The position numbers and the translations under genes were made by a program. The notes below the pieces were generated by a model, which worked only from the letters and a program-made list of their open reading frames with translations, was not told where the DNA came from and did not search any database. 64,000 bases of DNA from Desulfosporosinus sp. OT (GTDB taxonomy: Bacteria; Bacillota; Desulfitobacteriia; Desulfitobacteriales; Desulfitobacteriaceae), in NCBI RefSeq assembly GCF_000224515.1, contig NZ_AGAF01000278.1, positions 1 through 64,000 on the forward strand, in the 5' to 3' direction. Shown here one piece after another: positions 8,739-18,015 of the stretch (positions within the stretch are counted from its first letter, which is position 1; every line of letters starts with the position of its first letter).

Positions 8739-9668
8739 ATGCCGGACGAAAAAATTATGGCTCTTCCCCAGGAACTCTTACTCATTGGTGCGGCAGTGAA
8801 AACAGGAATGGTCGAGGCTTTGCGACAAGACACTACTTGCGCTGGTCTGGCTGAAAAATTAAACCTTAACGCCCGAGCCGTTTGGATGGTTGTTGAAGCT
8901 TTGGCCGCTCTTGGTTATGTGAGCAAGCAAGGGGAAGTAGTAACTCTATCAGAAGAGGCGCGAAAAATGATCTTTGACCCTACAGCGCCCAATTATTTAG
9001 GATTTGCATTCATGCACCGCTATAATATTATCCGTTCCTGGGCCCATTTACCTGAGGTTCTGGCCAGTGGACAACTAGCATCCAGAGACCAGGACCCTGA
9101 AAACACTCGCTATTTTATGGAGGGCATGCGTCATGGCGCCGAAAAACATGCTCCGGTCATCGCAGATTTTCTGCTTAAGGACACCGTCAGTGGGACACGG
9201 GTTCTGGATATCGGCGGTGGCCCACTGATATACGGTAGTGCCTTTATTGCCCGAGGGGCTAAAGTGACTGTGCAGGATCTGCCTCCAGTGGTGCAATTAA
9301 TGCAGGAGAAAGCAGAAAAGGTCGGTATCACAATGATCTCGGGTGACTTTAATCAGGGGTTAGCACCCGGGCCCTTCGATCTGGCTTATCTCGGGAATAT
9401 TTGTCATATTTTTGGCGAGACAGAAAACCGAGAACTGTTCAAAAAGGTAAGCCAAGTAGTAGTTACCGGCGGACGTATCGCTATAGTTGACATGGTACGT
9501 GGTACGAATCCCTTTGCAGCTGTTTTTGGAGTGAACATGCTGATCAATACCACCAACGGCGGCACCTGGACCTTAGAGCAATATACCACTTGGCTGTCTG
9601 ACGCTGGCTTTGGAGATGTGAAATTCAACGAAGTTGCGGGCTTGCAAATCATAACCGCGGTGCTGTAA
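8739..9668 (+). CDS. SAM-dependent O-methyltransferase-like protein
   Basis: The protein has about 309 residues. A helical/winged-helix dimerisation region (about 1-90, with LAEKLNLNARAVWMVVEAL) is followed by a class I methyltransferase fold with motif I VLDIGGGPLIYG (about 152), then VQDLPPV and DLAYLGNICHIF. This is the architecture of acetylserotonin/hydroxyneurosporene-type O-methyltransferases; in anaerobes the substrate is usually unknown. A GTG at 8730 also opens the frame, but ATG 8739 has the right spacing from gaagaggtgg. The leader and the first 48 codons recur as a broken copy at 30.7 kb. Confidence 0.8.
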   Translation: MPDEKIMALPQELLLIGAAVKTGMVEALRQDTTCAGLAEKLNLNARAVWMVVEALAALGYVSKQGEVVTLSEEARKMIFDPTAPNYLGFAFMHRYNIIRSWAHLPEVLASGQLASRDQDPENTRYFMEGMRHGAEKHAPVIADFLLKDTVSGTRVLDIGGGPLIYGSAFIARGAKVTVQDLPPVVQLMQEKAEKVGITMISGDFNQGLAPGPFDLAYLGNICHIFGETENRELFKKVSQVVVTGGRIAIVDMVRGTNPFAAVFGVNMLINTTNGGTWTLEQYTTWLSDAGFGDVKFNEVAGLQIITAVL

Positions 9669-9670
9669 CA

Positions 9671-9713
9671 TGAAAAACAACGGTCGGTTTATAAACTGAC
9701 CGTTGTTTTTCAC
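9671..9713. terminator. Bidirectional terminator
   Basis: A long stem, gaaaaacaacggtc.gttt / aaac.gaccgttgtttttc, lies between the convergent methyltransferase and phosphoesterase genes, with A- and T-runs at the two ends. Confidence 0.9.
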
Positions 9714-10609
9714 ATCACCCATTCGTTTTTGAGAAAATCTCTTCCTTTTACATTTACCTTATCAGCAAAAACTTCTACATATAAGCCCTCGCTTTTATTA
9801 GGGACTAGGGTGTATTTCATATCAAGAGTCCGGCATGTGGAAGAATCATTGTACTGCGTAAAAACATCTTGGATAACCGATGCTTCGCTACCCAACTCCA
9901 AATGTAAATGACCGGAAAATTTTATGACCTCGGGATACTGTTTAAGAATATCATTCAATTCTTCATGCTGTATTACAAAGTGATTTTTGTTATTTGAAGT
10001 ACCTAAAGCTGGTTGATGCAGAAAGATAAAGATCGGCTTACCAGGAACATAGTTTTCTCGTAGTTTTTCTTGTAACCAGTTTAGCTGCTCAGAGGAAAGA
10101 TAGGCTGTATCACCAATACTTTTATTAGACATAGCCGATTTTTCAGAACCAAGAAAGATTAAATGATACCCTTTAATATAGGTGTCAGTGTACACTTTGT
10201 CACGTTGTGTAAATTGGAGAAAACGTTCGATTGCCATCATATCAGTTTCTCCGTTAGGGAATGTTTCTGGACTCCATGAATTGGTATTTGGATTATGATA
10301 GGCCTTATAAAATTCATGGTTGCCAATAGTAAAATATAATGGAATAGTTGTCCCGCTGCCGCTTAACTCACTTTGTAGTATTTTTCTTAATGTTACATAA
10401 TCTGCAGGTATTCCATTCCCCAAGTCGCCATTAATTACTTGAGCCCTGCGGTCATTGTTCCGGACATGGATATCACTAATCACAGCAAACCGAAATATAG
10501 AAGAATTCATCCCTGCCGAAGTAATAGGAGCAGCAAAATTGAATTTAACACTATAAAAACCTGCCGCTGCTCCAATAAATGCTTTTAAGAATTGTCTTCT
10601 TGTTATCAT
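9710..10609 (-). CDS. Tat-exported calcineurin-like metallophosphoesterase
   Basis: The protein has about 299 residues and begins MITRRQFLKAFIGAAAGFYSV, a twin-arginine signal. Metal-site motifs follow in order: ISDIHVRNNDRR, NGDLG, IGNHEFY, FIFLHQPA and FSGHLHLELG, as in the calcineurin-like superfamily. An open frame runs 57 codons further upstream, but only the ATG at 10609 starts at the Tat signal and has a gagg site before it. The substrate is unknown. The gene is monocistronic and shares a terminator with the convergent methyltransferase. Confidence 0.8.
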   Translation of the reverse strand: MITRRQFLKAFIGAAAGFYSVKFNFAAPITSAGMNSSIFRFAVISDIHVRNNDRRAQVINGDLGNGIPADYVTLRKILQSELSGSGTTIPLYFTIGNHEFYKAYHNPNTNSWSPETFPNGETDMMAIERFLQFTQRDKVYTDTYIKGYHLIFLGSEKSAMSNKSIGDTAYLSSEQLNWLQEKLRENYVPGKPIFIFLHQPALGTSNNKNHFVIQHEELNDILKQYPEVIKFSGHLHLELGSEASVIQDVFTQYNDSSTCRTLDMKYTLVPNKSEGLYVEVFADKVNVKGRDFLKNEWVM

Positions 10610-11008
10610 TTTATAAAACCTCATTATTCGACAAATTCCAACATTTATTCTTATTATATCTTTGATTTCAGAATTCGTATATAGTTCAGACTTTGACAAG
10701 TTTTGGTATCGGTCAATTAAACAGTTATCATCAATGTGCATTTTACACAATATTGTATGCATGCTACTCAATTTAGACACAAAAAAGGAACCCTCGCGAG
10801 TTCCTCGTAAATGTACTTATTCTTATTAATGGGCTCTCACCTTTTGGCTAGATAAAGCCGATGAATCTCATTATTGTCAATTTCCAAAACTGATCGGAAG
10901 TGTTTCTAACCCGCTGCCATTTGACAGGGTTTGTTTTGTTTTCGTTCCAGACAAGTCCCATGTAACATCCTTCAAGACATCTAGAGGGTACCTCAGACGT
11001 AGAAAAAC
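10610..11008. other. Non-coding gap between the phosphoesterase and the BMC operon
   Basis: I see no gene here. A short hairpin (ggaac..gttcc with cctcgcgag in the loop) lies near 10787-10805. The remainder has no clear reading frame or known RNA. The BMC operon terminator follows at 11009. Confidence 0.5.
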
Positions 11009-11054
11009 GTAAGTAAAGGTTTAGAAAACACTCTTTCTAACCCCATTTACTTAC
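11009..11054 (-). terminator. Probable terminator of the BMC operon
   Basis: The arms gtaagtaaa.ggtttagaaa and tttctaa.cccc.atttacttac pair over about 17 bases. On the minus strand the stem is followed by gtttttctac. It lies 57 bases after the last gene of the operon. Confidence 0.7.
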
Positions 11055-11110
11055 AGTCCCCTAGAAGCTTACTTATTGTTTATATCCCGTTCTTTCTTAA
11101 TTAAATCAGA

Positions 11111-11662
11111 TTAAAATAGAGATTTATGCAAACCACTGTGAGGTGCCGGCAGTACCATTTGATCTACTAAAAATCCACTAGCCTTAATGGCCTCACTACC
11201 TGCCTGAACAGCGGCATTCACCGCCCCTACATCACCAGTCATAGTCACCATAGATTTACCGCCCATTCCTCTCGCCAAACGAACTTCAATTAATTCAACG
11301 CTTGAGGCTTTAACGGCTGTATCGGCAGCCACAATGGCTGAAGCGACTGAATAACTTTCAATAACCCCTAAGGACTTTATCTCATGGATCGTAGTACAGC
11401 CTGTCAAAGCGGAAAAAACGCTGGCATGCAAATTAGGAAGTATAAATTCATCCACTACATTGTCTGTACCAGCAGCTGCTTGACCACTTTTTACCGAACT
11501 TTGTACTGCTCCGACATCCCCCGCTACCATAACGACATATTTCCCGGGACACATTGGCTGAGCCATGATTATTTCCACATTAGCCGCTTTGAGCATGGCA
11601 TCTGCTGCCAAAATTCCTTTGGTCATGTTTTTTAGTTCCAGTAAGCCTATAGCTCTCTTCAT
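11111..11662 (-). CDS. pduT: Trimeric tandem-domain shell protein with Fe-S cysteine (PduT-like)
   Basis: The 183-residue protein has two BMC domains: KRAIGLLELKNMTKGILAADAMLKAA in the first and LGVIESYSVASAIVAADTAVKASSVELIEVRLARG in the second. CPGKYVVMVAGDVGAV in the first domain keeps the cysteine that in Salmonella PduT binds a 4Fe-4S cluster in the central pore of the trimer. It is the last gene of the operon, directly after pduS, its electron-transfer partner in the Salmonella system. An upstream GTG (11674) is too close to the Shine-Dalgarno sequence, so ATG 11662 is used. Confidence 0.9.
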   Translation of the reverse strand: MKRAIGLLELKNMTKGILAADAMLKAANVEIIMAQPMCPGKYVVMVAGDVGAVQSSVKSGQAAAGTDNVVDEFILPNLHASVFSALTGCTTIHEIKSLGVIESYSVASAIVAADTAVKASSVELIEVRLARGMGGKSMVTMTGDVGAVNAAVQAGSEAIKASGFLVDQMVLPAPHSGLHKSLF

Positions 11663-11685
11663 GGTCGTTGTCACCCCCTGCTGCT

Positions 11686-13020
11686 TTATACCTTTCTAAT
11701 GCCAATACAATGATTGTCCACCATAACGATCTGTCCCGAAATACTGGCATGCAAATTGACGCCTAGGCTTGCTCTCTCAGGAATAACTGCGATTAAATCT
11801 CCTTTTGTGACGTTATCTCCTACCTTCACAACAGGTAGCGCTGGTGCTCCTATGTGTTGAGATAGAGGCAGCTTTACTTCACGCACCGGGACCTCTTGGT
11901 CACTAAGAGGCGCTTTGACATCATAGGCGGAAATCCCCAAACGAGCAATTAGTCGTTTTGTGGGAATCAGATGATATTCACGATTTGTTCGTACCTGCTG
12001 TGGTTTAGCGTGATGGGGATTTTTTATCCCTTGCTTAGATAACTGCTTTTTTATTTCAGCATTAACTCTGCGAGGGGATAACCCCATCGTACAACCATAC
12101 GTATCACAAGCGCCGCATTCTGAGCAGAGAAAGGCTCGTGAATAGATTTCTGATTCACCAATCTGCCCTTTGCCAATCGCCTGCATGACACGATGGGGCT
12201 CTAGACTATGCCCGAGCAGATTCCGAGGACAAGCTTCTGTACAAGCCAAGCAATTACAACACACGGCTTTGGCTCTATTAACAATCATCTGCCAAGGTGT
12301 ATTTTTATTTGTCACTAAGGACTGATCTAATGGCAAGACAAGGATACCGCCTGTCGTCTTGGTGACTGGCGAATTGGGGTCAATCACTTTTCCCATCATG
12401 GGTCCACCGTCAATGACGGCATAAGGCTCCACCACAGCTCCTCCTGCTATATTGATCAATTCCTGAACCTTGATGCCAATAGGCACTTTGAGGGTTACCG
12501 GTTTCTTAACAGCACCGCCAATCGTAACGTATTTGTCAGTAACCGCCTTACCTTCCAGAGCATTGGCAACATTCACCAAGGTTTGTACATTCGAAACAAC
12601 CACGCCCACCTGAAGTGGAATGCCACCTTCCGGCACAATTTTACCAGTCACTTCATGAACAAGCACTTGTTCATCGCCGGCTGGATAAATGTCAGGTAGA
12701 AAAAATAATTGAATTGAAGTTTCGCCCATTTCTTTGATATCTCTTTGCAGATTGCTCACTGCTTCCTCATATTTACGCTTCAATCCAATATAGCCTTGAC
12801 GCGCTCCCGTCGCCAACATGACAGTCTTCAATCCTAAGATAAGTTTCGTACTTAGCTTAGCCATTAACTGCTGGTCTGCCCTCAATAATGGTTCACATTC
12901 TGCACCATTGGCAATCACTATCTCAACACTGGCATTTATCTTGACATGCGTGGGAAAGCCTGCCCCTCCTGCTCCCACCACGCCTGCAGCCTTTACTGCA
13001 GCAACAATCTCGTCACGCAT
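11686..13020 (-). CDS. pduS: PduS, RnfC-like flavo-iron-sulfur cobalamin reductase
   Basis: The 444-residue protein has a glycine-rich RnfC/Nqo1-type nucleotide-flavin part (VGAGGAGFPTHVK at residues 14-26; SNVQTLVNVANAL), two 4Fe-4S motifs (CCNCLACTEACPRN and CSECGACDTYGC) and a C-terminal biotinyl/SLBB-like segment. In the Pdu system PduS reduces cob(III/II)alamin for PduO and interacts with PduT; both are encoded here. The start follows ggaggcgaaaag. Confidence 0.92.
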   Translation of the reverse strand: MRDEIVAAVKAAGVVGAGGAGFPTHVKINASVEIVIANGAECEPLLRADQQLMAKLSTKLILGLKTVMLATGARQGYIGLKRKYEEAVSNLQRDIKEMGETSIQLFFLPDIYPAGDEQVLVHEVTGKIVPEGGIPLQVGVVVSNVQTLVNVANALEGKAVTDKYVTIGGAVKKPVTLKVPIGIKVQELINIAGGAVVEPYAVIDGGPMMGKVIDPNSPVTKTTGGILVLPLDQSLVTNKNTPWQMIVNRAKAVCCNCLACTEACPRNLLGHSLEPHRVMQAIGKGQIGESEIYSRAFLCSECGACDTYGCTMGLSPRRVNAEIKKQLSKQGIKNPHHAKPQQVRTNREYHLIPTKRLIARLGISAYDVKAPLSDQEVPVREVKLPLSQHIGAPALPVVKVGDNVTKGDLIAVIPERASLGVNLHASISGQIVMVDNHCIGIRKV

Positions 13021-13054
13021 CTTTTCGCCTCCCTACCTATCCGGTTTCTCAAAT

Positions 13055-14494
13055 CTAAATGATGGAAAACGAATCAACTAGAACGCAACGCCTTTGGCGG
13101 GTAAAGCTTCGAGCAGTTGTCAAACCTTCTCCTGTTGGTCCGGCAATGGTAAAGGTACAAAACCCTTCTCCACCTACGCCAATTCCGGCATAAGAAGGAG
13201 CGTTCTTCACAAAGATTGTTGTTTCAATGGCCTTGGCAAACCGGGTCATATTATCAACGTTTTTAGAATGCATCATCGCTGTGTGACGATTACCATGCTC
13301 TACTTTCACAGCCAATTCAATTGCTGCGTCGATATCTTTGACCTGTACCACCGGGAGAATAGGCATCATTAGTTCTTCAATAACAAAGGGGTGATCGGCC
13401 GGAGTTTCGCAGAGAATCACCTTAATTGTATCCGGCACATCCAGACCAATCTGAGTTAAGATATATTTAGCGTCTTTGCCGACAAAGTCTTTATTGATAC
13501 CATATCTTTTTATCGGTTTTGCCGTACAGCCTTCTGCCATTTTCTCTTCAGTTGCAGTCATGACAACGTCCAACATCTGATCAATCTTTGAACCAGAAAT
13601 CAAATACGCTCCGTACTTCTGCATATTACTGATCAGTCTATCAGCAATGCATCCTACCGCGATAACTTCTTTTTCGGCGATACAAGGTAAATTATTATCA
13701 AAGGAGCAACCTGCAATAATATCCCGAGCTGCTTTTTCAATATCCGCCGTCTCGTCCACAATGACTGGGGGATTCCCTGCTCCAGCGCCAATAGCTTTCT
13801 TACCAGAAGATAATACAGCTTTAACAACCCCAGGACCACCCGTTGCTACCAGCAAATTAATTCCCGCGTGTTTCATCATCGCATTTGCTGCACTAATAGA
13901 AGGATCAGCTACAGAAGTCAATAAATTCATAGGGCCGCCAGCCTTGACAATGGCTTCATTGAGCAAGGTTATCGTTTTAATGGAAGTATTTTTTGCTGTG
14001 GGATGGGGACTGAAAAATACCGCATTACCCGCAGCGATCATACCAATTCCATTACAGATGATCGTTGCAACAGGATTAGTCGTTGGTGTTATGGCCCCAA
14101 TAACGCCATAAGGCCCCATTTCTACTAAAGTGAGCCCAGAGTCACCACTCCAAGCCTCGGTGCGTAAGTCTTCTGTTCCAGGAGTTTTAACAGCAACAAG
14201 CTTATGCTTGATGATCTTATCTTCTACCCTACCCATCCCTGACTCTTTTACGGCCATCTCGGCCAGCATTGTGGCATTCTCCAGAGCAACATTCCGCATG
14301 GCCTTTATCAGTTCTTCCCGTTTCTCAAGTGACAAAGTTCTTAACTCTTGATAGGCAATCCGAGCTGCAGCCACGGCTTCATCCACCGTAGTAAAAATAC
14401 CATTACAATCCTGACAAGCGGAAACCGTCCGATTCTGCATCTTAGCTAAAATTTCCGAGGTTATTTTCCTAATCAACGCTTGATCAACGCTCAT
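13055..14494 (-). CDS. pduP: CoA-acylating propionaldehyde dehydrogenase
   Basis: The 479-residue aldehyde dehydrogenase converts propionaldehyde (or 3-hydroxypropionaldehyde) plus CoA and NAD+ to the acyl-CoA inside the compartment. The catalytic cysteine is in SFDNNLPCIAEKE, and the NAD site includes TPTTNPVATIICN. Residues 1-18 (MSVDQALIRKITSEILAK) form an amphipathic helix like known encapsulation peptides, followed by a linker. The start at 14494 has gaggag upstream and fits the targeting helix. A GTG/ATG further up (14515) is less likely. Confidence 0.94.
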   Translation of the reverse strand: MSVDQALIRKITSEILAKMQNRTVSACQDCNGIFTTVDEAVAAARIAYQELRTLSLEKREELIKAMRNVALENATMLAEMAVKESGMGRVEDKIIKHKLVAVKTPGTEDLRTEAWSGDSGLTLVEMGPYGVIGAITPTTNPVATIICNGIGMIAAGNAVFFSPHPTAKNTSIKTITLLNEAIVKAGGPMNLLTSVADPSISAANAMMKHAGINLLVATGGPGVVKAVLSSGKKAIGAGAGNPPVIVDETADIEKAARDIIAGCSFDNNLPCIAEKEVIAVGCIADRLISNMQKYGAYLISGSKIDQMLDVVMTATEEKMAEGCTAKPIKRYGINKDFVGKDAKYILTQIGLDVPDTIKVILCETPADHPFVIEELMMPILPVVQVKDIDAAIELAVKVEHGNRHTAMMHSKNVDNMTRFAKAIETTIFVKNAPSYAGIGVGGEGFCTFTIAGPTGEGLTTARSFTRQRRCVLVDSFSII

Positions 14495-14525
14495 ATATAC
14501 TCCTCCTTGTACCAACCACTACTGA

Positions 14526-15500
14526 TTAAATACCCAAACCAGCTCTAGCAACCAGCATATCTTCCTCAACCGAACCGCCACTAACTCCCAATCCACCGAT
14601 GACATTGCCGTTCTCCACAATTGGGAAACCGCCACCAAAAACAATGAATCTTCCACCATTAGCGGTATTAAGGCCACACAATGGCTGCCCAGGACGCACC
14701 ACTTCAGCAACTTGATCGGTAGGCATTTTCAAGGCAACGGCAGTATAAGCTTTATCCAGAGCTAGGGAAATACTGGCCAATAGAGCTCCATCCATTCGAT
14801 GATGCGCTACCAGATTCCCCCCTATATCAACTACAGCGATTACCATAGGCACCCCAATCTCCTGGGCTTTTTGTTCCGCTATGGCGATCATTCTTTTGGC
14901 TTCAACTAACATAGTGCGTTGATCCTCCATTATAGTCTTTAATTTTCCGGCCTCTAAGGTCGCCATTACTTTACTTGTAACAGTAGCCACAATCTCCTCT
15001 TGTTCAATATAACGGGCCAGAACAAAGAGCAAGTCCGAAAGGCGATTTAAATATAGTGAAACAGGTACCGTTACTTCCCCCGTTCTTTTTAGTCGAACAA
15101 CACAGCGTTCTGCTCGACGCGCCATTGTTCGGGCTAAATCCAGGGCAGCACTTGCTGTGGAAACCCCGGGCGTTACAAAACCTCTTTGCGGAATACGTCT
15201 TTGTTCTATGCAATCAATCAGGGATTCTAACCTTGTAACATGTTCCTGGGTTATGCGATAATCAATAGTAAACAGAGAATCCGTTGCCAGATCTGCATTT
15301 AAAGAAATCAATTCTACCTGAACTTGATGAAGGATATCAATAACCCAGGATGTTTTGATAAGGGACTTTGCCAGGCCCATGGCTGAATTCACCTCATCAA
15401 CTGTGCCATAGGCCTCTACCCGCGCATCATCCTTGAAAACCCGTTGTTTGCTCAACAGGCTTGTTTGTCCTTGATCACCAGTTTTGGTATAAACTTTCAT
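14526..15500 (-). CDS. pduO: PduO, ATP:cob(I)alamin adenosyltransferase with C-terminal GlcG/HbpS domain
   Basis: The protein has about 324 residues. Residues 1-180 are the PduO-type adenosyltransferase (KVYTKTGDQGQTSLL, VEAYGTVDEVNSAMG, ARRAERCVV), which makes the adenosylcobalamin used by the dehydratase. Residues about 190-324 are a GlcG/HbpS (DUF336) domain ending GGLGVSGGSVEEDMLVARAGL, the same two-part layout as Salmonella PduO. The start at 15500 follows aggag; the upstream 16 codons are probably untranslated. Confidence 0.94.
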   Translation of the reverse strand: MKVYTKTGDQGQTSLLSKQRVFKDDARVEAYGTVDEVNSAMGLAKSLIKTSWVIDILHQVQVELISLNADLATDSLFTIDYRITQEHVTRLESLIDCIEQRRIPQRGFVTPGVSTASAALDLARTMARRAERCVVRLKRTGEVTVPVSLYLNRLSDLLFVLARYIEQEEIVATVTSKVMATLEAGKLKTIMEDQRTMLVEAKRMIAIAEQKAQEIGVPMVIAVVDIGGNLVAHHRMDGALLASISLALDKAYTAVALKMPTDQVAEVVRPGQPLCGLNTANGGRFIVFGGGFPIVENGNVIGGLGVSGGSVEEDMLVARAGLGI

Positions 15501-15553
15501 AACATTACTCCTCGAGTAACCATTTTGAAAAATACGGTTTAACGACACAATCT

Positions 15554-16342
15554 CTATACTATAATCTCTATACCATAATCTCGAGCGACATCCCGGGCCA
15601 AGGGAGTGATAATCGTTCCTGGCGAAACCGTAATACTCTTCAGACCACTTTCTGCAGCAACTTTTATAGCTGCAGCGTCCAGGACACTCTTTTTTGCTGC
15701 CGGGACACTTAAGAAGGTATTTAGCTTACGATTTAATATTTTTTGGCTTCCCTCTGCTAAGTCCTCTACTTGAACGAGCTGAATTCCGTACCCTTCAACT
15801 TTACGCAAATTCTCGCGCAAGGCTTGCAAGAGTCCCGGAGGGCATTTCCCCATATTCCCCTTTACCCGCCAGCTATCCTGAGGATCAGCTGCATTTATGG
15901 CCGCTATAACGGGCTTGCCTAGCATTAAGGCTTGCATTATCAAAGTCGAAACGAGAGAATCAGACAACGTATAAGCCAACTTGGCAGCCGTGTTTTGGGT
16001 AAGCACCGGGACGAGGACGATATCGACCTCCCGTAATAACTTACCTGGATAAGAAGACTGGGTAGTTATCACGTTTGTGTCACTACCCAAGTAGTCTCTA
16101 ATTCGCTTGATCCCCACAATTTCTTTAGCAGCCGCTGAAAGAACCACAGTTAGCTCAATATTTAGGGCCTGTAGTTTCTGCAGCTCTCCCAGACTTTGCT
16201 CAAGTCCAATGGTTCCCCCTGTATATATGGCCAAAGCTTGCTGGCGGCGGGGAATAGCTTTAGCCTGAGTTACCGTAGACACCTGTCCTAATTGGCGCAT
16301 TACTTCAGCCGTCACTAATTGCACCAATTTTTCATTATCCAT
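15554..16342 (-). CDS. Microcompartment-associated flavoprotein-like protein
   Basis: The 262-residue protein lies between pduL and pduO. Its first 20 residues (MDNEKLVQLVTAEVMRQLGQ) resemble an encapsulation helix. Residues about 35-190 look like the Flavoprotein (phosphopantothenoylcysteine decarboxylase-like) fold, with ALAIYTGGTIGLEQSL, ELTVVLSAAAKEI and LVPVLTQNTAAKLAYTLSDSL. The end (TVSPGTIITPLARDVARDYGI) carries the 'TPLARD.A' motif also seen at the ends of EutQ/EutT/PduM-type proteins. It sits where Salmonella has pduM. Flavin binding and a role in cobalamin reduction or redox balance are inferences. ATG 16342 lies one base from the pduL stop, with gaggggg before it. Confidence 0.65.
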   Translation of the reverse strand: MDNEKLVQLVTAEVMRQLGQVSTVTQAKAIPRRQQALAIYTGGTIGLEQSLGELQKLQALNIELTVVLSAAAKEIVGIKRIRDYLGSDTNVITTQSSYPGKLLREVDIVLVPVLTQNTAAKLAYTLSDSLVSTLIMQALMLGKPVIAAINAADPQDSWRVKGNMGKCPPGLLQALRENLRKVEGYGIQLVQVEDLAEGSQKILNRKLNTFLSVPAAKKSVLDAAAIKVAAESGLKSITVSPGTIITPLARDVARDYGIEIIV

Positions 16343-16343
16343 G

Positions 16344-17018
16344 CTACACCCCCTCACCCTGTGGCAACCTTACTTGATCGCCATTTTTCAGTCCAACGGC
16401 GTTAGCTTCATCGGTATCGATATGAAACTCCAAGCAAAAGCTGGGATGTACGCGTACCAAAACATTCTTAAAAAGGCATCCTCGCGGACCGTCAACCTCA
16501 GCCGTAACACGATCTCCATCGGAAACACCAAACCGTTGGGCGTCAACATTACTCATGTGAATATGCCTAGCTGCACAAATCACGCCTTCACTTAGGGTAA
16601 TAGCGCCTGCGGTACCAACAACAATAAGACCAGCCGACCCAACAATCTGACCCGAATCACGCAAGGGCGGCAAAATTCCTAAACTAAACCCGTCAGTATG
16701 GGAGATTTCTACTTGAGTAATCTTGCGAGCCGGTCCTAACACCCTAACACCTTGAATCACGCCCTTGGGTCCTATGAGAGTGACCGTTTCGGCAGCAGCA
16801 AATTCGCCCACTTGTTTTAACTCTTTCTTCGGGGTCAAAGTATGACCTTTACCAAACAATACTTCAACATGATAGGCAGAGAGGTGGATATGGCGATTGG
16901 ATATACCTACCGGGATACCCAATATTTCCTCACCAGCCGCTTCTGGATTTGACCCAAGTGTTAACACTTGGGTCACAATTTGCTCAATCATAGTCCTATC
17001 CATCATTGTCCTGACCAT
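16344..17018 (-). CDS. pduL: PduL, phosphate propanoyltransferase
   Basis: The 224-residue protein converts acyl-CoA to acyl-phosphate and recycles CoA in the lumen. It carries the PduL zinc-site segments ISNRHIHLSAYHVEVLFG and ICAARHIHMSNVDA and the CLEFHIDTDEANA end. The N-terminus (DRTMIEQIVTQVLTLG) resembles an encapsulation helix. The ATG at 17018 follows gaggtga; Met 5, 6 or 10 are possible later starts. Confidence 0.94.
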   Translation of the reverse strand: MVRTMMDRTMIEQIVTQVLTLGSNPEAAGEEILGIPVGISNRHIHLSAYHVEVLFGKGHTLTPKKELKQVGEFAAAETVTLIGPKGVIQGVRVLGPARKITQVEISHTDGFSLGILPPLRDSGQIVGSAGLIVVGTAGAITLSEGVICAARHIHMSNVDAQRFGVSDGDRVTAEVDGPRGCLFKNVLVRVHPSFCLEFHIDTDEANAVGLKNGDQVRLPQGEGV

Positions 17019-17069
17019 TATCTCACCTCATTCTGCCGCTAGTTTTAAATCATTAAAATCAGCTTAGAC

Positions 17070-17354
17070 TTAAATACCTTCAACCTTAGGAAGAATCTTT
17101 TCAATATCCGTATGAGGACGTGGAATAACATGGACAGAAACTAGTTCCCCAACTTTTTGGGCAGCCGCCGCACCGGTATCCGTGGCTGCCTTCACTGCAC
17201 CGACATCTCCTCTTACCAAAACAGTTACTAATCCGGAACCAATTTTTTCATAGCCAACTAAGATAACATTTGCTGCTTTAACCATAGCATCAGCAGCTTC
17301 AATGGCAGCGATTAATCCTTTAGTTTCGACCATTCCCAGTGCTTCTCCGCGCAT
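17070..17354 (-). CDS. pduJ: Hexameric shell protein, BMC-H (PduJ/PduA-like)
   Basis: The 94-residue single BMC-domain protein has [24 protein letters not shown] and the C-terminal [17 protein letters not shown]. It is very similar to the first protein of the operon (24022-24303). Hexamers of this type tile the facets and give the small central pore for substrates. Its ribosome binding site lies within the last codons of the preceding BMC gene, so the two are translationally close. Confidence 0.93.
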   Translation of the reverse strand: MRGEALGMVETKGLIAAIEAADAMVKAANVILVGYEKIGSGLVTVLVRGDVGAVKAATDTGAAAAQKVGELVSVHVIPRPHTDIEKILPKVEGI

Positions 17355-17356
17355 AT

Positions 17357-18004
17357 CTATTCAGCCTCCTCATTATTTTTTCCATAGTGAATACAATTGA
17401 CCTTGGGATCACCTTTTTTGCGGTGACAGGCTGGATCGTGACAAAAATTGCAAAGTTCCGCCGGAGTTTTAACCTGCTGAGCACCAATAGCAACTACAGA
17501 GAACTCATTATTCCCACTATCCAACTCAATGGAAGCCAAATCCTTCTCCATTTCCTCTTGCAATTCTTGACTTGGCAGGAGCGGGCCTTCAGGTTCTTCA
17601 GGAATTTCAGCCTCAATATTTGTTACTGGCTGACGATCAATTACATATTCCGCTGCAACTGCCCCCAACTGAAGGTCAGTCTCCATTTCTGTAACTACCT
17701 GAGCTTTTTCCTTGGGTATTTCCTGAACCTTAGCGGTCAAAACACAAGACAGCTGTTGATGAGGCCGTGGTATAACATGGGTAGCTACTACCTTACTAAC
17801 CTTTCCGGCAGCTAGACTTCCGGCTTCAACAGCCATTTTTATAGCTCCAACGTTGCCACTGAATCTGACAAGCACCATTCCCCCACCGTTCGTCAGTTCA
17901 TAACCCATAAACTCAATATTGGCTGCTTTAAGGGCTGCATCGGCTGCTTCAAGGGCCGCAACCAAACCTACTGTTTCAATTAGACCTAACGCTTTTCCGA
18001 CCAT
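17357..18004 (-). CDS. pduK: BMC shell protein with C-terminal Cys cluster (PduK-like)
   Basis: The 215-residue protein has an N-terminal BMC domain (residues 1-90: [36 protein letters not shown]), a long acidic Glu/Pro-rich linker (about 95-180), and a C-terminal tail [15 protein letters not shown]...NC with four cysteines spaced CX2CX4CX10C. Salmonella PduK also has a BMC domain plus a cysteine-rich tail but is about 160 residues, so the linker is longer here. The cluster probably binds Fe-S or zinc; this is an inference. Confidence 0.85.
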   Translation of the reverse strand: MVGKALGLIETVGLVAALEAADAALKAANIEFMGYELTNGGGMVLVRFSGNVGAIKMAVEAGSLAAGKVSKVVATHVIPRPHQQLSCVLTAKVQEIPKEKAQVVTEMETDLQLGAVAAEYVIDRQPVTNIEAEIPEEPEGPLLPSQELQEEMEKDLASIELDSGNNEFSVVAIGAQQVKTPAELCNFCHDPACHRKKGDPKVNCIHYGKNNEEAE

Positions 18005-18015
18005 GTTTCACCTCC

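Noticed and set aside
13647..14111. Long plus-strand frame inside pduP
   Set aside because: It is the complement of a clear aldehyde dehydrogenase gene, with no ribosome binding site and a composition expected of an antisense frame. The same holds for other long frames opposite the BMC and YeiH genes.
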